The translations under genes and the position numbers were made by a program. DNA of 5,933 nucleotides from Bryobacterales bacterium (GTDB taxonomy: Bacteria > Acidobacteriota > Terriglobia > Bryobacterales > Bryobacteraceae). The stretch lies in assembly GCA_003139735.1 (NCBI GenBank), contig PLGA01000108.1, positions 195-6,127 on the forward strand, in the 5' to 3' direction. Each line of letters opens with the position of its first letter. Position 1 is the stretch's first letter. This document shows, piece by piece, positions 1 to 5,815 of this stretch. Below the pieces are notes generated by a model that was not told where the DNA came from, did not search any database, and saw only the letters and a program-made list of their open reading frames with translations.

Positions 1-341
1 AGGTCCCAGCCGATGATCCACGCGAAGATCTCGCCCAGCGTAGCATAGCCGTAGGTGTAAGCCGAACCGGCGATGGGAATGAGCGACGCGAATTCCGCGT
101 AGCACAACCCCGCGAACACGCACCCGACCCCAGCCAGGATGAAGGAGAGCACAATCGCCGGGCCGGCATACTGCGCCGCGGCCGAGCCGGTCAGCACGAA
201 AATGCCCGCTCCGATGATGGCCCCGATGCCCAGCGTGGTGAGGTTCAAGGCGCTGAGCGCGCGTCTGAGGGTATGTTCGCCCTCCTGGTGAGCCTCCTCC
301 ATTAGCATGTTCAGGGGCTTGCGGATCAGTATGCTAGACAT
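1..341 (-). CDS. APC-family amino acid permease, N-terminal part (runs off left edge)
   Basis: Inner-membrane secondary transporter for amino acids, most like the cationic amino acid transporter/YfnA branch of the APC superfamily. Only the first 113 codons are present; family members are usually about 450-500 residues, so most of the gene lies left of base 1. My translation begins MSSILIRKPLNMLMEEAHQE. A soluble N-terminus of about 35 residues is followed by TM1 carrying the family signature GIGAIIGAGIFVLTG (residues 38-52), the unwound helix that contacts substrate in this fold. TM2 is at about 60-83 and includes CYAEFA, and TM3 begins near 93 with the motif AGSAYTYGYATLGE and then AWIIGWD. 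The chosen ATG is at 341-339. No clear Shine-Dalgarno precedes it, and Met12 or Met14 are possible alternative starts. It is transcribed divergently from the M13 peptidase. The family assignment is firm; the substrate cannot be read from this fragment. Confidence 0.93.
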   Translation of the reverse strand, partial: MSSILIRKPLNMLMEEAHQEGEHTLRRALSALNLTTLGIGAIIGAGIFVLTGSAAAQYAGPAIVLSFILAGVGCVFAGLCYAEFASLIPIAGSAYTYGYATLGEIFAWIIGWD

Positions 342-359
342 AGTTGGGGCAAAGATGGG

Positions 360-368
360 AGTATAGCA
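360..368 (-). promoter_or_regulatory. Candidate extended -10 promoter for the permease
   Basis: Read on the minus strand, this is TGCTATACT: a TGn extension followed by TATACT, five of six matches to the sigma-70 -10 consensus. It would start transcription roughly 10-15 bases before the permease ATG, giving a very short leader. No recognisable -35 hexamer sits 16-18 bases upstream, which is typical of extended -10 promoters. The call rests on motif match and position only. Confidence 0.45.
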
Positions 369-410
369 TTGCACGCGCCGCGGGGTGGGGCGGCGTTACA
401 TTGGTGTGAT

Positions 411-415
411 AGGAG
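411..415 (+). promoter_or_regulatory. Shine-Dalgarno that fixes a TTG start for the M13 peptidase
   Basis: AGGAG lies 6 nt before the TTG at 422. The following codons encode a clean signal peptide, so this site selects TTG 422 as the start over any downstream ATG. No convincing -35/-10 pair for the plus strand was found in 342-410. TTGCAC at 369-374 and TACATT at 397-402 are 22 bases apart, which is too far. Confidence 0.8.
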
Positions 416-421
416 CGATTC

Positions 422-2425
422 TTGAGAAACGTACTTCTTGCCTTATCGTTCAGCGTCGCGCTGGCTGCCCAGGCGCCTTCCGCGGGCTCCGGCATCGTAA
501 AGAATCTCGACCCATCCGTCAGCCCCTGCGTGGACTTCTACCAGTACGCCTGTGGCGGCTGGATGAAGAGCAACCCCATCCCCGCCGATCAATCGCGATG
601 GGGCACGTTCGAGGAACTGGCCGAGCGCAACCGCGAAATCCTCCACCAGATTCTGGAAGATGCGGCCAGGCCGGCGGCCAATCGCGACGCAGTCACGCAG
701 AAAATCGGGGATTATTACGCCGCCTGCATGGATGAAAAGGCCATCGACGCCAAGGGGATCGCTCCGCTCCAGCCGGAGCTTGACCGCATCCGCAATCTGA
801 AGGACAAGTCGGAGCTTGCCGAAGAAATCGCGCACCTGCACCGCAACGGCGTCGCGGCGCTTTTCGAGTTCAGCTCGGGGCAGGATTTCAAGGACTCGGA
901 CTCGGTGATCGCTCAGGCGGACCAGGGCGGGCTTGGCCTGCCCGACCGCGATTACTACCTGAAGACGGACGCGAAATCCGTCGAGCTGCGGCAGAAGTAT
1001 GTGGCGCACGTCGAGCGCATCTTCGAGCTGGCCGGCGAGAAGCCCGACAAGGCCGCGGCCGATGCCGCCACCGTCATGCGCATCGAAACCGACTTGGCCA
1101 AGGGTTCGCTGGACTTGGTTTCCAGGCGCGATCCCGAGAAGGTCTACCACAAGCTCACCCGTCCGGAACTGCAGGCGCTCGACCCGGATTTCCGATGGGA
1201 CCGTTACCTTACCGGCAGCGGCGCGCCGGCATTCCAAAGCGTCAACGTGGCGTCGCCGGATTACTTCAAGGCGGTGAACGCGGCGATCGCGAGGGCATCG
1301 CTTGAGGATTGGAAGACCTACCTGACATGGCATCTGGTGCACTCCGAGATTCCATTTCTGCCCACCAGGTTCGTCGATGAGAATTTCGGCTTCTACGGCC
1401 AGACCCTGACCGGCGCCAAGGAATTGCGCCCGCGCTGGAAGCGCTGCGTGGATTACACCGATAACCAGTTGGGTGAGGCGCTCGGCCGCAAGTTCGTGGA
1501 GCGCACCTTCGGCGCCGAGGGCAAGCAACGCACCTTAAACATGGTGGACGCGCTCGAAAAAGCCCTCGGCCAGGATCTGCAGGCGGTTTCGTGGATGACG
1601 CCCGCCACCAGGCAGAAGGCCCTCGACAAGTTGAAAGCCATCACCAACAAGATCGGCTATCCGGAAAAATGGCGCGACTATTCGAGCGTCGCCATTCGCC
1701 GCGACGACGCGACCGGCAACGGATTTCGGGCGGACCAGTTCGAATTTCAGCGCCAGTTGAATAAGATCGGCAAGCCCGTGGACCGCCTGGAATGGGGGAT
1801 GACGCCTCCCACCGTGAACGCCTACTACGACCCGGAGATGAACAACATCAATTTCCCGGCGGGCATCCTGCAGCCGCCCTTCTACGACAACAAGATGGAC
1901 GATGGCGTGAATTTCGGCGGCATCGGGATGGTGATCGGACATGAGCTGACGCACGGCTTCGACGACGAGGGCCGCCAGTTCGACGCCCACGGCAATCTGC
2001 GGGACTGGTGGACGCCCGCCGACGCCAAGGAATTCGAAAGCCGCACGGCGTGCGTGGTGAAAGAGTACTCGAGCTTCTCGGTGGCTCCCGGCGCGAACGT
2101 CAACGGCGAACTGACGCTGGGCGAGAACACCGCCGACAACGGCGGCCTGCGGCTCGCGCTGATGGCCCTGGTGAACACCATCGGCGCGGATGGGAAGAGC
2201 ATCGACGGCTTCACCCCCGAGCAGCGCCTGTTCCTGTCATTCGGCCAGATCTGGTGCGAGAATGCGCGTGAAGAAGCCGATCGGCTGCAGGTTCAGACCA
2301 ACCCTCACTCCCCGCCCAGGTTTCGGGTGAACGGCGTGGTGGAGAACATGCCGGAGTTCCAAAAGGCATTCTCCTGCCATGCCGGGCAGCCGATGGTCAG
2401 CGCCAACGCCTGCCGGGTGTGGTAG
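422..2425 (+). CDS. Secreted M13 family zinc endopeptidase (neprilysin/PepO-like)
   Basis: Zinc metallopeptidase that cleaves oligopeptides outside the cytoplasm. The 667-residue length is normal for the family. Residues 1-18 form a signal peptide ending AAQA, with no lipobox. The N-terminal M13 region starts with CVDFYQYACGGW (Cys36, Cys44). The catalytic region has NAYY (466-469, substrate-binding Asn and Ala), the zinc motif HELTH (His507, His511; catalytic Glu508) and GENTADNGG with the third zinc ligand Glu568 and Asp572. The late motif HSPPRFR (His629 to Arg635) matches the transition-state and carboxylate-binding His/Arg pair of neprilysin, and the protein ends CRVW. Spacings match neprilysin closely: Asn to first His is 41 residues, as in the human enzyme. 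All key residues are present, so it should be active. The start is TTG with a good AGGAG. The SYLF gene follows after 20 bp and may share the transcript. Physiological substrate is unknown; peptide scavenging or envelope protein turnover are reasonable guesses. Confidence 0.97.
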   Translation: MRNVLLALSFSVALAAQAPSAGSGIVKNLDPSVSPCVDFYQYACGGWMKSNPIPADQSRWGTFEELAERNREILHQILEDAARPAANRDAVTQKIGDYYAACMDEKAIDAKGIAPLQPELDRIRNLKDKSELAEEIAHLHRNGVAALFEFSSGQDFKDSDSVIAQADQGGLGLPDRDYYLKTDAKSVELRQKYVAHVERIFELAGEKPDKAAADAATVMRIETDLAKGSLDLVSRRDPEKVYHKLTRPELQALDPDFRWDRYLTGSGAPAFQSVNVASPDYFKAVNAAIARASLEDWKTYLTWHLVHSEIPFLPTRFVDENFGFYGQTLTGAKELRPRWKRCVDYTDNQLGEALGRKFVERTFGAEGKQRTLNMVDALEKALGQDLQAVSWMTPATRQKALDKLKAITNKIGYPEKWRDYSSVAIRRDDATGNGFRADQFEFQRQLNKIGKPVDRLEWGMTPPTVNAYYDPEMNNINFPAGILQPPFYDNKMDDGVNFGGIGMVIGHELTHGFDDEGRQFDAHGNLRDWWTPADAKEFESRTACVVKEYSSFSVAPGANVNGELTLGENTADNGGLRLALMALVNTIGADGKSIDGFTPEQRLFLSFGQIWCENAREEADRLQVQTNPHSPPRFRVNGVVENMPEFQKAFSCHAGQPMVSANACRVW

Positions 2426-2445
2426 CGCTGCGATACCATAGGACC

Positions 2446-3129
2446 ATGCGCCACCTCATGCTCACGCTTGCCATCGCGCTCGGATGCGCGCCTCTTTCCG
2501 CCGCCGATACCAAAGTTACTGAACGGCTCGGGGACGCGGCGGATTTCTTTTCGGAGGTGATGTCGGCCCCGGACAAGGCCGTACCTCAAGACCTTCTGAA
2601 TAAAGCCCCGTGCGTCATCCTGATACCCGGCTTGAAGAAGGCCGCGTTTATATTCGGGGCGAAGTACGGCCTCGGCTTTGCCGTGTGCCGCGCCGCCGGC
2701 GGCGTGGGATGGGGTCCGCCCGCGGCTGTTCGAGTTGAAGGCGGCAGCGCCGGCTTCCAGATCGGCATCTCTTCCACCGACGTCCTGCTGCTGGTGATGA
2801 ACGAACACGGCATGAAGCACCTGACCACGAGCAAGTTCACGATCGGCGCCGAGGCCACGGCTGCCGCCGGTCCGGTGGGCCGCGACGCGACTGCCCAGAC
2901 CGACGCGCTGATGAACGCCGAGATCCTCTCCTGGTCCCGATCCCACGGCCTTTTCGCCGGCGTTTCGCTCGATGGCGCGACGTTGCGCAACGACCTGGAC
3001 GTGAACAGGGAGATGTACGGCCAGCCGTGGGATAACAAGAAAGTCCTCACCAGCGGCGCCAAACCACCGGCGGCCGCCGCCAAACTGCTGGACGTGCTGA
3101 GCAAGTATTCGCCGCGCAAGACGAACTGA
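2446..3129 (+). CDS. Exported SYLF-domain (Ysc84/DUF500) protein
   Basis: 227-residue protein of the SYLF family, related to the lipid-binding domain of yeast Ysc84 and human SH3YL1. In bacteria the role is not established; envelope lipid binding is inferred from the eukaryotic members. An N-terminal export signal covers about residues 1-20, with possible signal peptidase I cleavage around LSAA. Cys14 in ALGC is only a poor lipobox, so lipoprotein status is doubtful. The SYLF core runs from about 50 to 193: PCVILIPGLKKAAFIFGAKYG (55-75), GFQIGISSTDVLLLVMNE (103-120), KFTIGAEATAAAGPVGR (130-146), AEILSWSRSHGLFAGVSLDG (158-177) and a final NREMYG. These are the family's diagnostic blocks, intact and in order. 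The domain fills nearly the whole mature protein, with no SH3 or FYVE partner. I chose ATG 2446 over GTG 2419, because the earlier start would overlap the peptidase and put MVALRYHRT in front of the signal peptide. The ribosome site (AGGA at 2440) is weak and close. Confidence 0.93.
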   Translation: MRHLMLTLAIALGCAPLSAADTKVTERLGDAADFFSEVMSAPDKAVPQDLLNKAPCVILIPGLKKAAFIFGAKYGLGFAVCRAAGGVGWGPPAAVRVEGGSAGFQIGISSTDVLLLVMNEHGMKHLTTSKFTIGAEATAAAGPVGRDATAQTDALMNAEILSWSRSHGLFAGVSLDGATLRNDLDVNREMYGQPWDNKKVLTSGAKPPAAAAKLLDVLSKYSPRKTN

Positions 3130-3141
3130 CGCTAGAGCGTC
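3128..3141. repeat. Small palindrome over the convergent stop codons
   Basis: GACGCTAGAGCGTC has perfect 6-base arms around a central AG; as RNA it could form a 5-bp stem with a UAGA loop on either strand. It covers the last two bases of the SYLF TGA stop and the whole lysA TAG stop, the only non-coding bases being 3130-3131. There is no U-tract on either side, so it does not look like a standard intrinsic terminator. It may be a weak bidirectional end or chance. Confidence 0.4.
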
Positions 3142-4370
3142 TCGCCGCGCACCAAGTCTTCGTGGGTTTCGCGGGCGCGGACAATCCGCCATGCGGCGCC
3201 TTCCACAAGGATTTCCGGCGCACGGGGGCGCGAGTTGTAGTTAGAGGAAAGCACGAAGCCATAGGCGCCGGCGTCGCGGACGGCCAGGAAGTCGCCGGGC
3301 ATGACGTCGGCCATGGGCCGGTCGCGCGCCAGGAAATCGCCGCTCTCGCAGACCGGGCCGACCACGTCGGCGACGATTTGCGGCAGCCGATTGCGCCGCA
3401 CCGGCATAATTTCGTGGTAGGCGCCATAGAGAGAGGGGCGGATGAGATCGTTCATGGCCGCGTCCACCACCACGAATTCCTTGGAGCCATTGCGCTTCCG
3501 GTAAAGCACGCGGGCGATCAGCGCGCCGGCGGCGCCCACGATGGACCTGCCCGGTTCGACCGTCACGGCCAAGCCGCTCTCCCGTAATTTGGCGCGCAGG
3601 CTCTCGACATAGGCCGGAATGGCCGGCGTCTTTTCGCGCTCGTTATAGGCGATGCCCAGGCCGCCGCCCAGATCCAAATGGCGAATGGGATGGCCTTGCG
3701 CGCGCAACGCCGCGGCCAGTTCCAGGGCCTTGTCCACCGCTTCCAGAATGGGGCTGGGGTCGAGGATCTGCGAGCCGATGTGGCAGCTCACGCCATCGGC
3801 CACCAGGCACGTATGACGCCGCGCGCGCCCGTAGACGGCGGCCGCCTCGCGGATATCGATCCCGAACTTGTGCCGGCTGAGCCCGGTGGAAATGTAGGGA
3901 TGGGTGGCGGCGTCCACATCGGGATTCACGCGAATGGAGAAGGCCGCCTTCACGCCGCGCCGCGCGGCCAGCGCGTCGATAAGGGCCAGTTCCGATTCCG
4001 ACTCGCAATTGAAGCCGCGGATGCCGCTCGCCAGCGCGTACTCCACTTCGGCGGCGGTCTTGCCCACGCCGGAGAAAACCACTTTGGAAGGATCGCCGCC
4101 GGCCTGGATCACGCGGTACAGCTCGCCGCCCGAAACGATATCGAAGCCCGCTCCCGCCCTCGCCAGCAGCGCCAGCACGGCCAGCGATGAGTTGGCCTTC
4201 ACGGCGTAGCAGACCAGGTGGGGCAGATCGCCCAGCGCGTCGTCATAGGCGCGATAGTTGGCGAGAATGGATTGGCTCGAATACACGTAGGCGGGCGTGC
4301 CGGCGCGCGCGGCGAGGTCGGCCAGCGGGACCTGCTCGCAATACAAGTCGTTTGCGGAATAAGAGAACAT
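3132..4370 (-). CDS. lysA: Diaminopimelate decarboxylase
   Basis: PLP-dependent fold-III decarboxylase (EC 4.1.1.20) that converts meso-2,6-diaminopimelate to L-lysine and CO2, the last step of lysine synthesis, in the cytoplasm. Taking ATG 4370 gives 412 residues, the usual length. Seen in order: the PLP lysine in CYAVKANSS (Lys58), CHIGSQI (His197), the glycine-rich phosphate loop DLGGGLGIAY (233-242), VEPGRSIVG (Glu272, Arg275), RPSLYGAYHE (Arg311, Tyr315), the catalytic GPVCESGDFLARDR (Cys341, Glu342) and GAYGFVLSSNYNSRPR (Tyr370). The barrel domain is about 25-270, followed by the C-terminal beta domain. The CESGD motif and family-typical ends separate it from ornithine/arginine decarboxylases. 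A TTG at 4376 would add two residues. Neither start has a good ribosome site, so coupling to the upstream DUF1684 gene, 24 nt away in the same frame, is likely. It is last in the minus-strand run and faces the SYLF gene. Confidence 0.97.
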   Translation of the reverse strand: MFSYSANDLYCEQVPLADLAARAGTPAYVYSSQSILANYRAYDDALGDLPHLVCYAVKANSSLAVLALLARAGAGFDIVSGGELYRVIQAGGDPSKVVFSGVGKTAAEVEYALASGIRGFNCESESELALIDALAARRGVKAAFSIRVNPDVDAATHPYISTGLSRHKFGIDIREAAAVYGRARRHTCLVADGVSCHIGSQILDPSPILEAVDKALELAAALRAQGHPIRHLDLGGGLGIAYNEREKTPAIPAYVESLRAKLRESGLAVTVEPGRSIVGAAGALIARVLYRKRNGSKEFVVVDAAMNDLIRPSLYGAYHEIMPVRRNRLPQIVADVVGPVCESGDFLARDRPMADVMPGDFLAVRDAGAYGFVLSSNYNSRPRAPEILVEGAAWRIVRARETHEDLVRGETL

Positions 4371-4394
4371 GGGCAATTGGCTGCGGGAGGCCCC

Positions 4395-5216
4395 TCAATG
4401 GCCGTATTTTTTCTCGCCGGCCTCGACCCGCACGGGGAGGCGATTCTCCTGGGGCGGCAGCGGGCACGTGGCATAGGGCGTGAAGGCGCAAGGAGGATTG
4501 TAGGCCTTGTTAAAATCCAGAGTCACCTTGCCGGCGCGCGGCAAATCGGAGTAGAGGAAACGCCCGGCGCCATAGGTTTCCTTGCCGCTGGTCTGGTCGC
4601 GGAAAATGAAAAACAGCTCTTTGGCGCCCGGCTCTTCGAGCACGGGATAGAGGCGCAGATCCTGGCCATGCAAGCGGAATACGGCGTATCCGGGGCACTC
4701 GTCCTGCTCGGTCTGGCCGAGGACGTTCAGAATGGGAATCTTGCGCGGCTCGGCGACGAATTTGGCGGCCACCCGGTAGGCTTCGGAGGCCGGGAAGTAC
4801 TCGATGCCGTGGAACTCGCGCAAATACTGGCTTTCCGGGTCTTTCATGCGAATGCCAACGCGGTCTCCGCGCTGGATCACGAACAGGCTCAGCCGTCCCA
4901 CCTTGAGGACATCGTCCGAATCGGGGCGCAGTTCGCGATCGCTGGCGCCCATGGCCGCGGACACCTTGCCGTTGCGCAGGGTAAACACGCCGGCGTGCGT
5001 GGGACCATCCGGGAGAACGATTTCGCCTGAGCCGTCCGCGCCAAAACGGTTGGGGCCTTCGCGCAGCCAGAAAAGGCCGGTCACGGTGAGCCAGCCTCCG
5101 TCGTGACGCAAGGCCGCCTCGCGCGATTTTCGCCACTCGGCAATCTCGGACTGGAACGCGGTGGCGGCGAAGAGCGCCGTTCCAGCCAGCGCCGCCAGAA
5201 ACATTCTTGCCGTCAT
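4395..5216 (-). CDS. Secreted DUF1684 protein
   Basis: 273-residue protein of the DUF1684 family, which to my knowledge has no established biochemical function. Residues 1-20 look like a signal peptide (MTARMFLAALAGTALFAATA), so the mature protein is probably periplasmic or surface-exposed. Family blocks: EIAEWRKSREAALRHDGGWL (24-43), then TVTGLFWLREGPNRFGADG (44-62) and EIVLPDGPTHAGVF (65-78); YFPASEAYRVAAKF (140-153); and a highly typical C-terminal stretch LFFIFRDQTSGKETYGAGR (201-219), FLYSDLP, then VTLDFNKAYNPPCAFTPYAT (231-250) and CPLPPQENRLPVRVEAGEK. Cys243 and Cys251 in the last block are candidates for a disulphide or ligand pair; Cys174 is the only other cysteine outside the signal. 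The start ATG overlaps the zapA stop (ATGA) and has a strong GGAGGAG 5 nt upstream, so it is translated with the division gene. Family call is firm; function is unknown. Confidence 0.93.
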   Translation of the reverse strand: MTARMFLAALAGTALFAATAFQSEIAEWRKSREAALRHDGGWLTVTGLFWLREGPNRFGADGSGEIVLPDGPTHAGVFTLRNGKVSAAMGASDRELRPDSDDVLKVGRLSLFVIQRGDRVGIRMKDPESQYLREFHGIEYFPASEAYRVAAKFVAEPRKIPILNVLGQTEQDECPGYAVFRLHGQDLRLYPVLEEPGAKELFFIFRDQTSGKETYGAGRFLYSDLPRAGKVTLDFNKAYNPPCAFTPYATCPLPPQENRLPVRVEAGEKKYGH

Positions 5217-5527
5217 CGCCGCTCCTCCGCGGGCGCCAGGGCCCGATCGAGCATGCCCGCGAATTCCACGCTCTTGCGGTCCACGCGATCTTGCAATCGG
5301 CTGAGATCGCGTTCGAGCGTGCGCAGCTTGTCGGCCAGATGCAGGCAGGCCATCACGGCGATGCGGGTGGAATCGGCGTTAGGGGCTTTGGCGGCGATGG
5401 AGAGCATCAGTTGGTCCACGCTGGCCGCAACCGCTTCGATTTCGCGCGGATCTCCCGAGGCCAGCAACGTGTACGGCCGGCTCAGGATGGTTACGCGAAC
5501 GGGCTGTCTCTCGGGAGCGCCTTCCAT
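5213..5527 (-). CDS. zapA: Cell division protein ZapA
   Basis: Cytoplasmic FtsZ-associated protein that bundles and stabilises Z-ring filaments. The 104-residue length from ATG 5527 is normal. The N-terminal head has VRVTILSRPYTLLASGDP (10-27), matching the ZapA pattern of two short strands and the conserved RPY..L.A..DP region, followed by EIEAVAASVDQLMLSIAAKA (29-48) and the helical segment DSTRIAVMACLHLADKLRTL (52-71) that leads into the C-terminal coiled coil (about 66-98). ATG 5527 has GGGGGA 7 nt upstream (5540-5535). A GTG at 5548 would add MALGDRA but has no comparable ribosome site and lies at the edge of a hairpin, so I prefer the ATG. It sits directly after a ZapB-like gene and overlaps the DUF1684 start by 4 nt. 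The call is from sequence pattern; a full profile comparison was not possible here. Confidence 0.9.
   Translation of the reverse strand: MEGAPERQPVRVTILSRPYTLLASGDPREIEAVAASVDQLMLSIAAKAPNADSTRIAVMACLHLADKLRTLERDLSRLQDRVDRKSVEFAGMLDRALAPAEERR
5222..5228 (-). promoter_or_regulatory. Shine-Dalgarno for the DUF1684 gene, inside the zapA 3' end
   Basis: Minus-strand GGAGGAG, 5 nt before the ATG at 5216. It lies in the last codons of zapA (its C-terminal EERR) and is the strongest ribosome site in the window. It supports the ATG at 5216 over the in-frame Met5 and efficient translation of DUF1684 after zapA. Confidence 0.8.
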
Positions 5528-5534
5528 TGCACGG

Positions 5535-5540
5535 TCCCCC
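5535..5540 (-). promoter_or_regulatory. Shine-Dalgarno that favours ATG 5527 for zapA
   Basis: Minus-strand GGGGGA with a 7-nt spacer to the ATG at 5527. The competing GTG at 5548 has only a weak GGCGG upstream, and that is buried in a stem. Confidence 0.6.
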
Positions 5541-5547
5541 AAAGCCA

Positions 5548-5564
5548 CGGCGGTCTAGCCGCCG
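5548..5564 (-). repeat. Hairpin between the ZapB-like gene and zapA
   Basis: CGGCGGTCTAGCCGCCG on the plus strand is a perfect 6-bp all-GC stem with a 5-base loop. In the minus-strand transcript the loop holds the UAG stop of the ZapB-like gene, and the stem ends on the first base of the alternative GTG start of zapA. No U-run follows, so it is not a standard terminator. It could slow ribosomes or stabilise the mRNA between the two genes. Confidence 0.55.
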
Positions 5565-5815
5565 CTCAACTGGTCGATCTGGCCCAGCAGCCGCTCGATA
5601 CGCGCGCGGACCTGCTTACGCTCCGCCTGCAAGGTCTTGACTTCGCCCGCCAGCCGAGCCGCCTCGGCCTTGGCTTCGGCGGACTGTTCGACCGCCGCGT
5701 CCCGCTCCTGGCGCAAGCGCGTCACAAGCTGGACGGCCTGTTGAATCCGTTCTTCCAGACTGCCCAGGGAATCGGGTTCCCGCAGAGTGAACGGTTCCTG
5801 TTCGGCCGGAGTCAC
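5555..5815 (-). CDS. Small coiled-coil protein, ZapB-like
   Basis: 86-residue, charged, cysteine-free cytoplasmic protein. From about residue 17 to 84 it is one long helix with coiled-coil character: SLGSLEERIQQAVQLVTRL (16-34), a heptad-like run of Leu, Ile and Val, then an Ala/Glu/Lys/Arg-rich middle and a closing ARIERLLGQIDQLSGG (71-86). The LEERIQQAVQLVTRLRQE segment resembles the start of the division coiled coil ZapB (a leucine-led helix with an IQQA core), and the gene is directly followed by zapA. A ZapB-type partner role in Z-ring organisation is therefore likely, but coiled coils look alike and this is inference. The start is GTG 5815, overlapping the rplT TGA as GTGA, with GGAG 8 nt upstream (5827-5824). 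The stop lies in a hairpin loop. No signal peptide or membrane segment is visible. Confidence 0.8.
   Translation of the reverse strand: MTPAEQEPFTLREPDSLGSLEERIQQAVQLVTRLRQERDAAVEQSAEAKAEAARLAGEVKTLQAERKQVRARIERLLGQIDQLSGG

Noticed and set aside
443..1528. 361-codon open frame on the minus strand opposite the M13 peptidase
   Set aside because: It is a mirror of a GC-rich coding strand. Its translation is rich in Arg/Gly/Val/Leu without domain motifs, and the plus strand carries all M13 catalytic motifs.
2429..2445. Possible separate promoter for the SYLF gene (TACCAT at 2434-2439)
   Set aside because: Only four of six -10 matches and no -35 at 16-18 bases; the hexamer is also nearly on top of the start codon. 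Co-transcription with the peptidase is simpler.
2446..2520. SYLF protein as a lipoprotein, with Cys14 as the lipidated residue
   Set aside because: The sequence before the cysteine is ALGC, with Ala at -3 and Leu at -2, which fits the lipobox poorly; a signal peptidase I site near LSAA is at least as good.
3109..3151. 10-bp direct repeat TCGCCGCGCA as a possible attachment or insertion-site duplication
   Set aside because: Both copies lie in or at intact gene ends, nothing is inserted between them, and short GC-rich repeats are expected by chance in this composition.
2305..3192. 295-codon minus-strand open frame opposite the SYLF gene
   Set aside because: The plus-strand frame has every SYLF block and a signal peptide; the opposite frame shows low-complexity Arg/Gly/Ala sequence.
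4218..5030. 270-codon plus-strand open frame opposite lysA and the DUF1684 gene
   Set aside because: It crosses the junction of two well-supported minus-strand genes and has no recognisable family pattern, so it is an antisense artefact of high GC.
5100..5220. 6S RNA (ssrS), which follows zapA in many proteobacteria
   Set aside because: The DUF1684 coding sequence starts within the zapA stop, and there is no room or visible long-hairpin structure for 6S RNA here.
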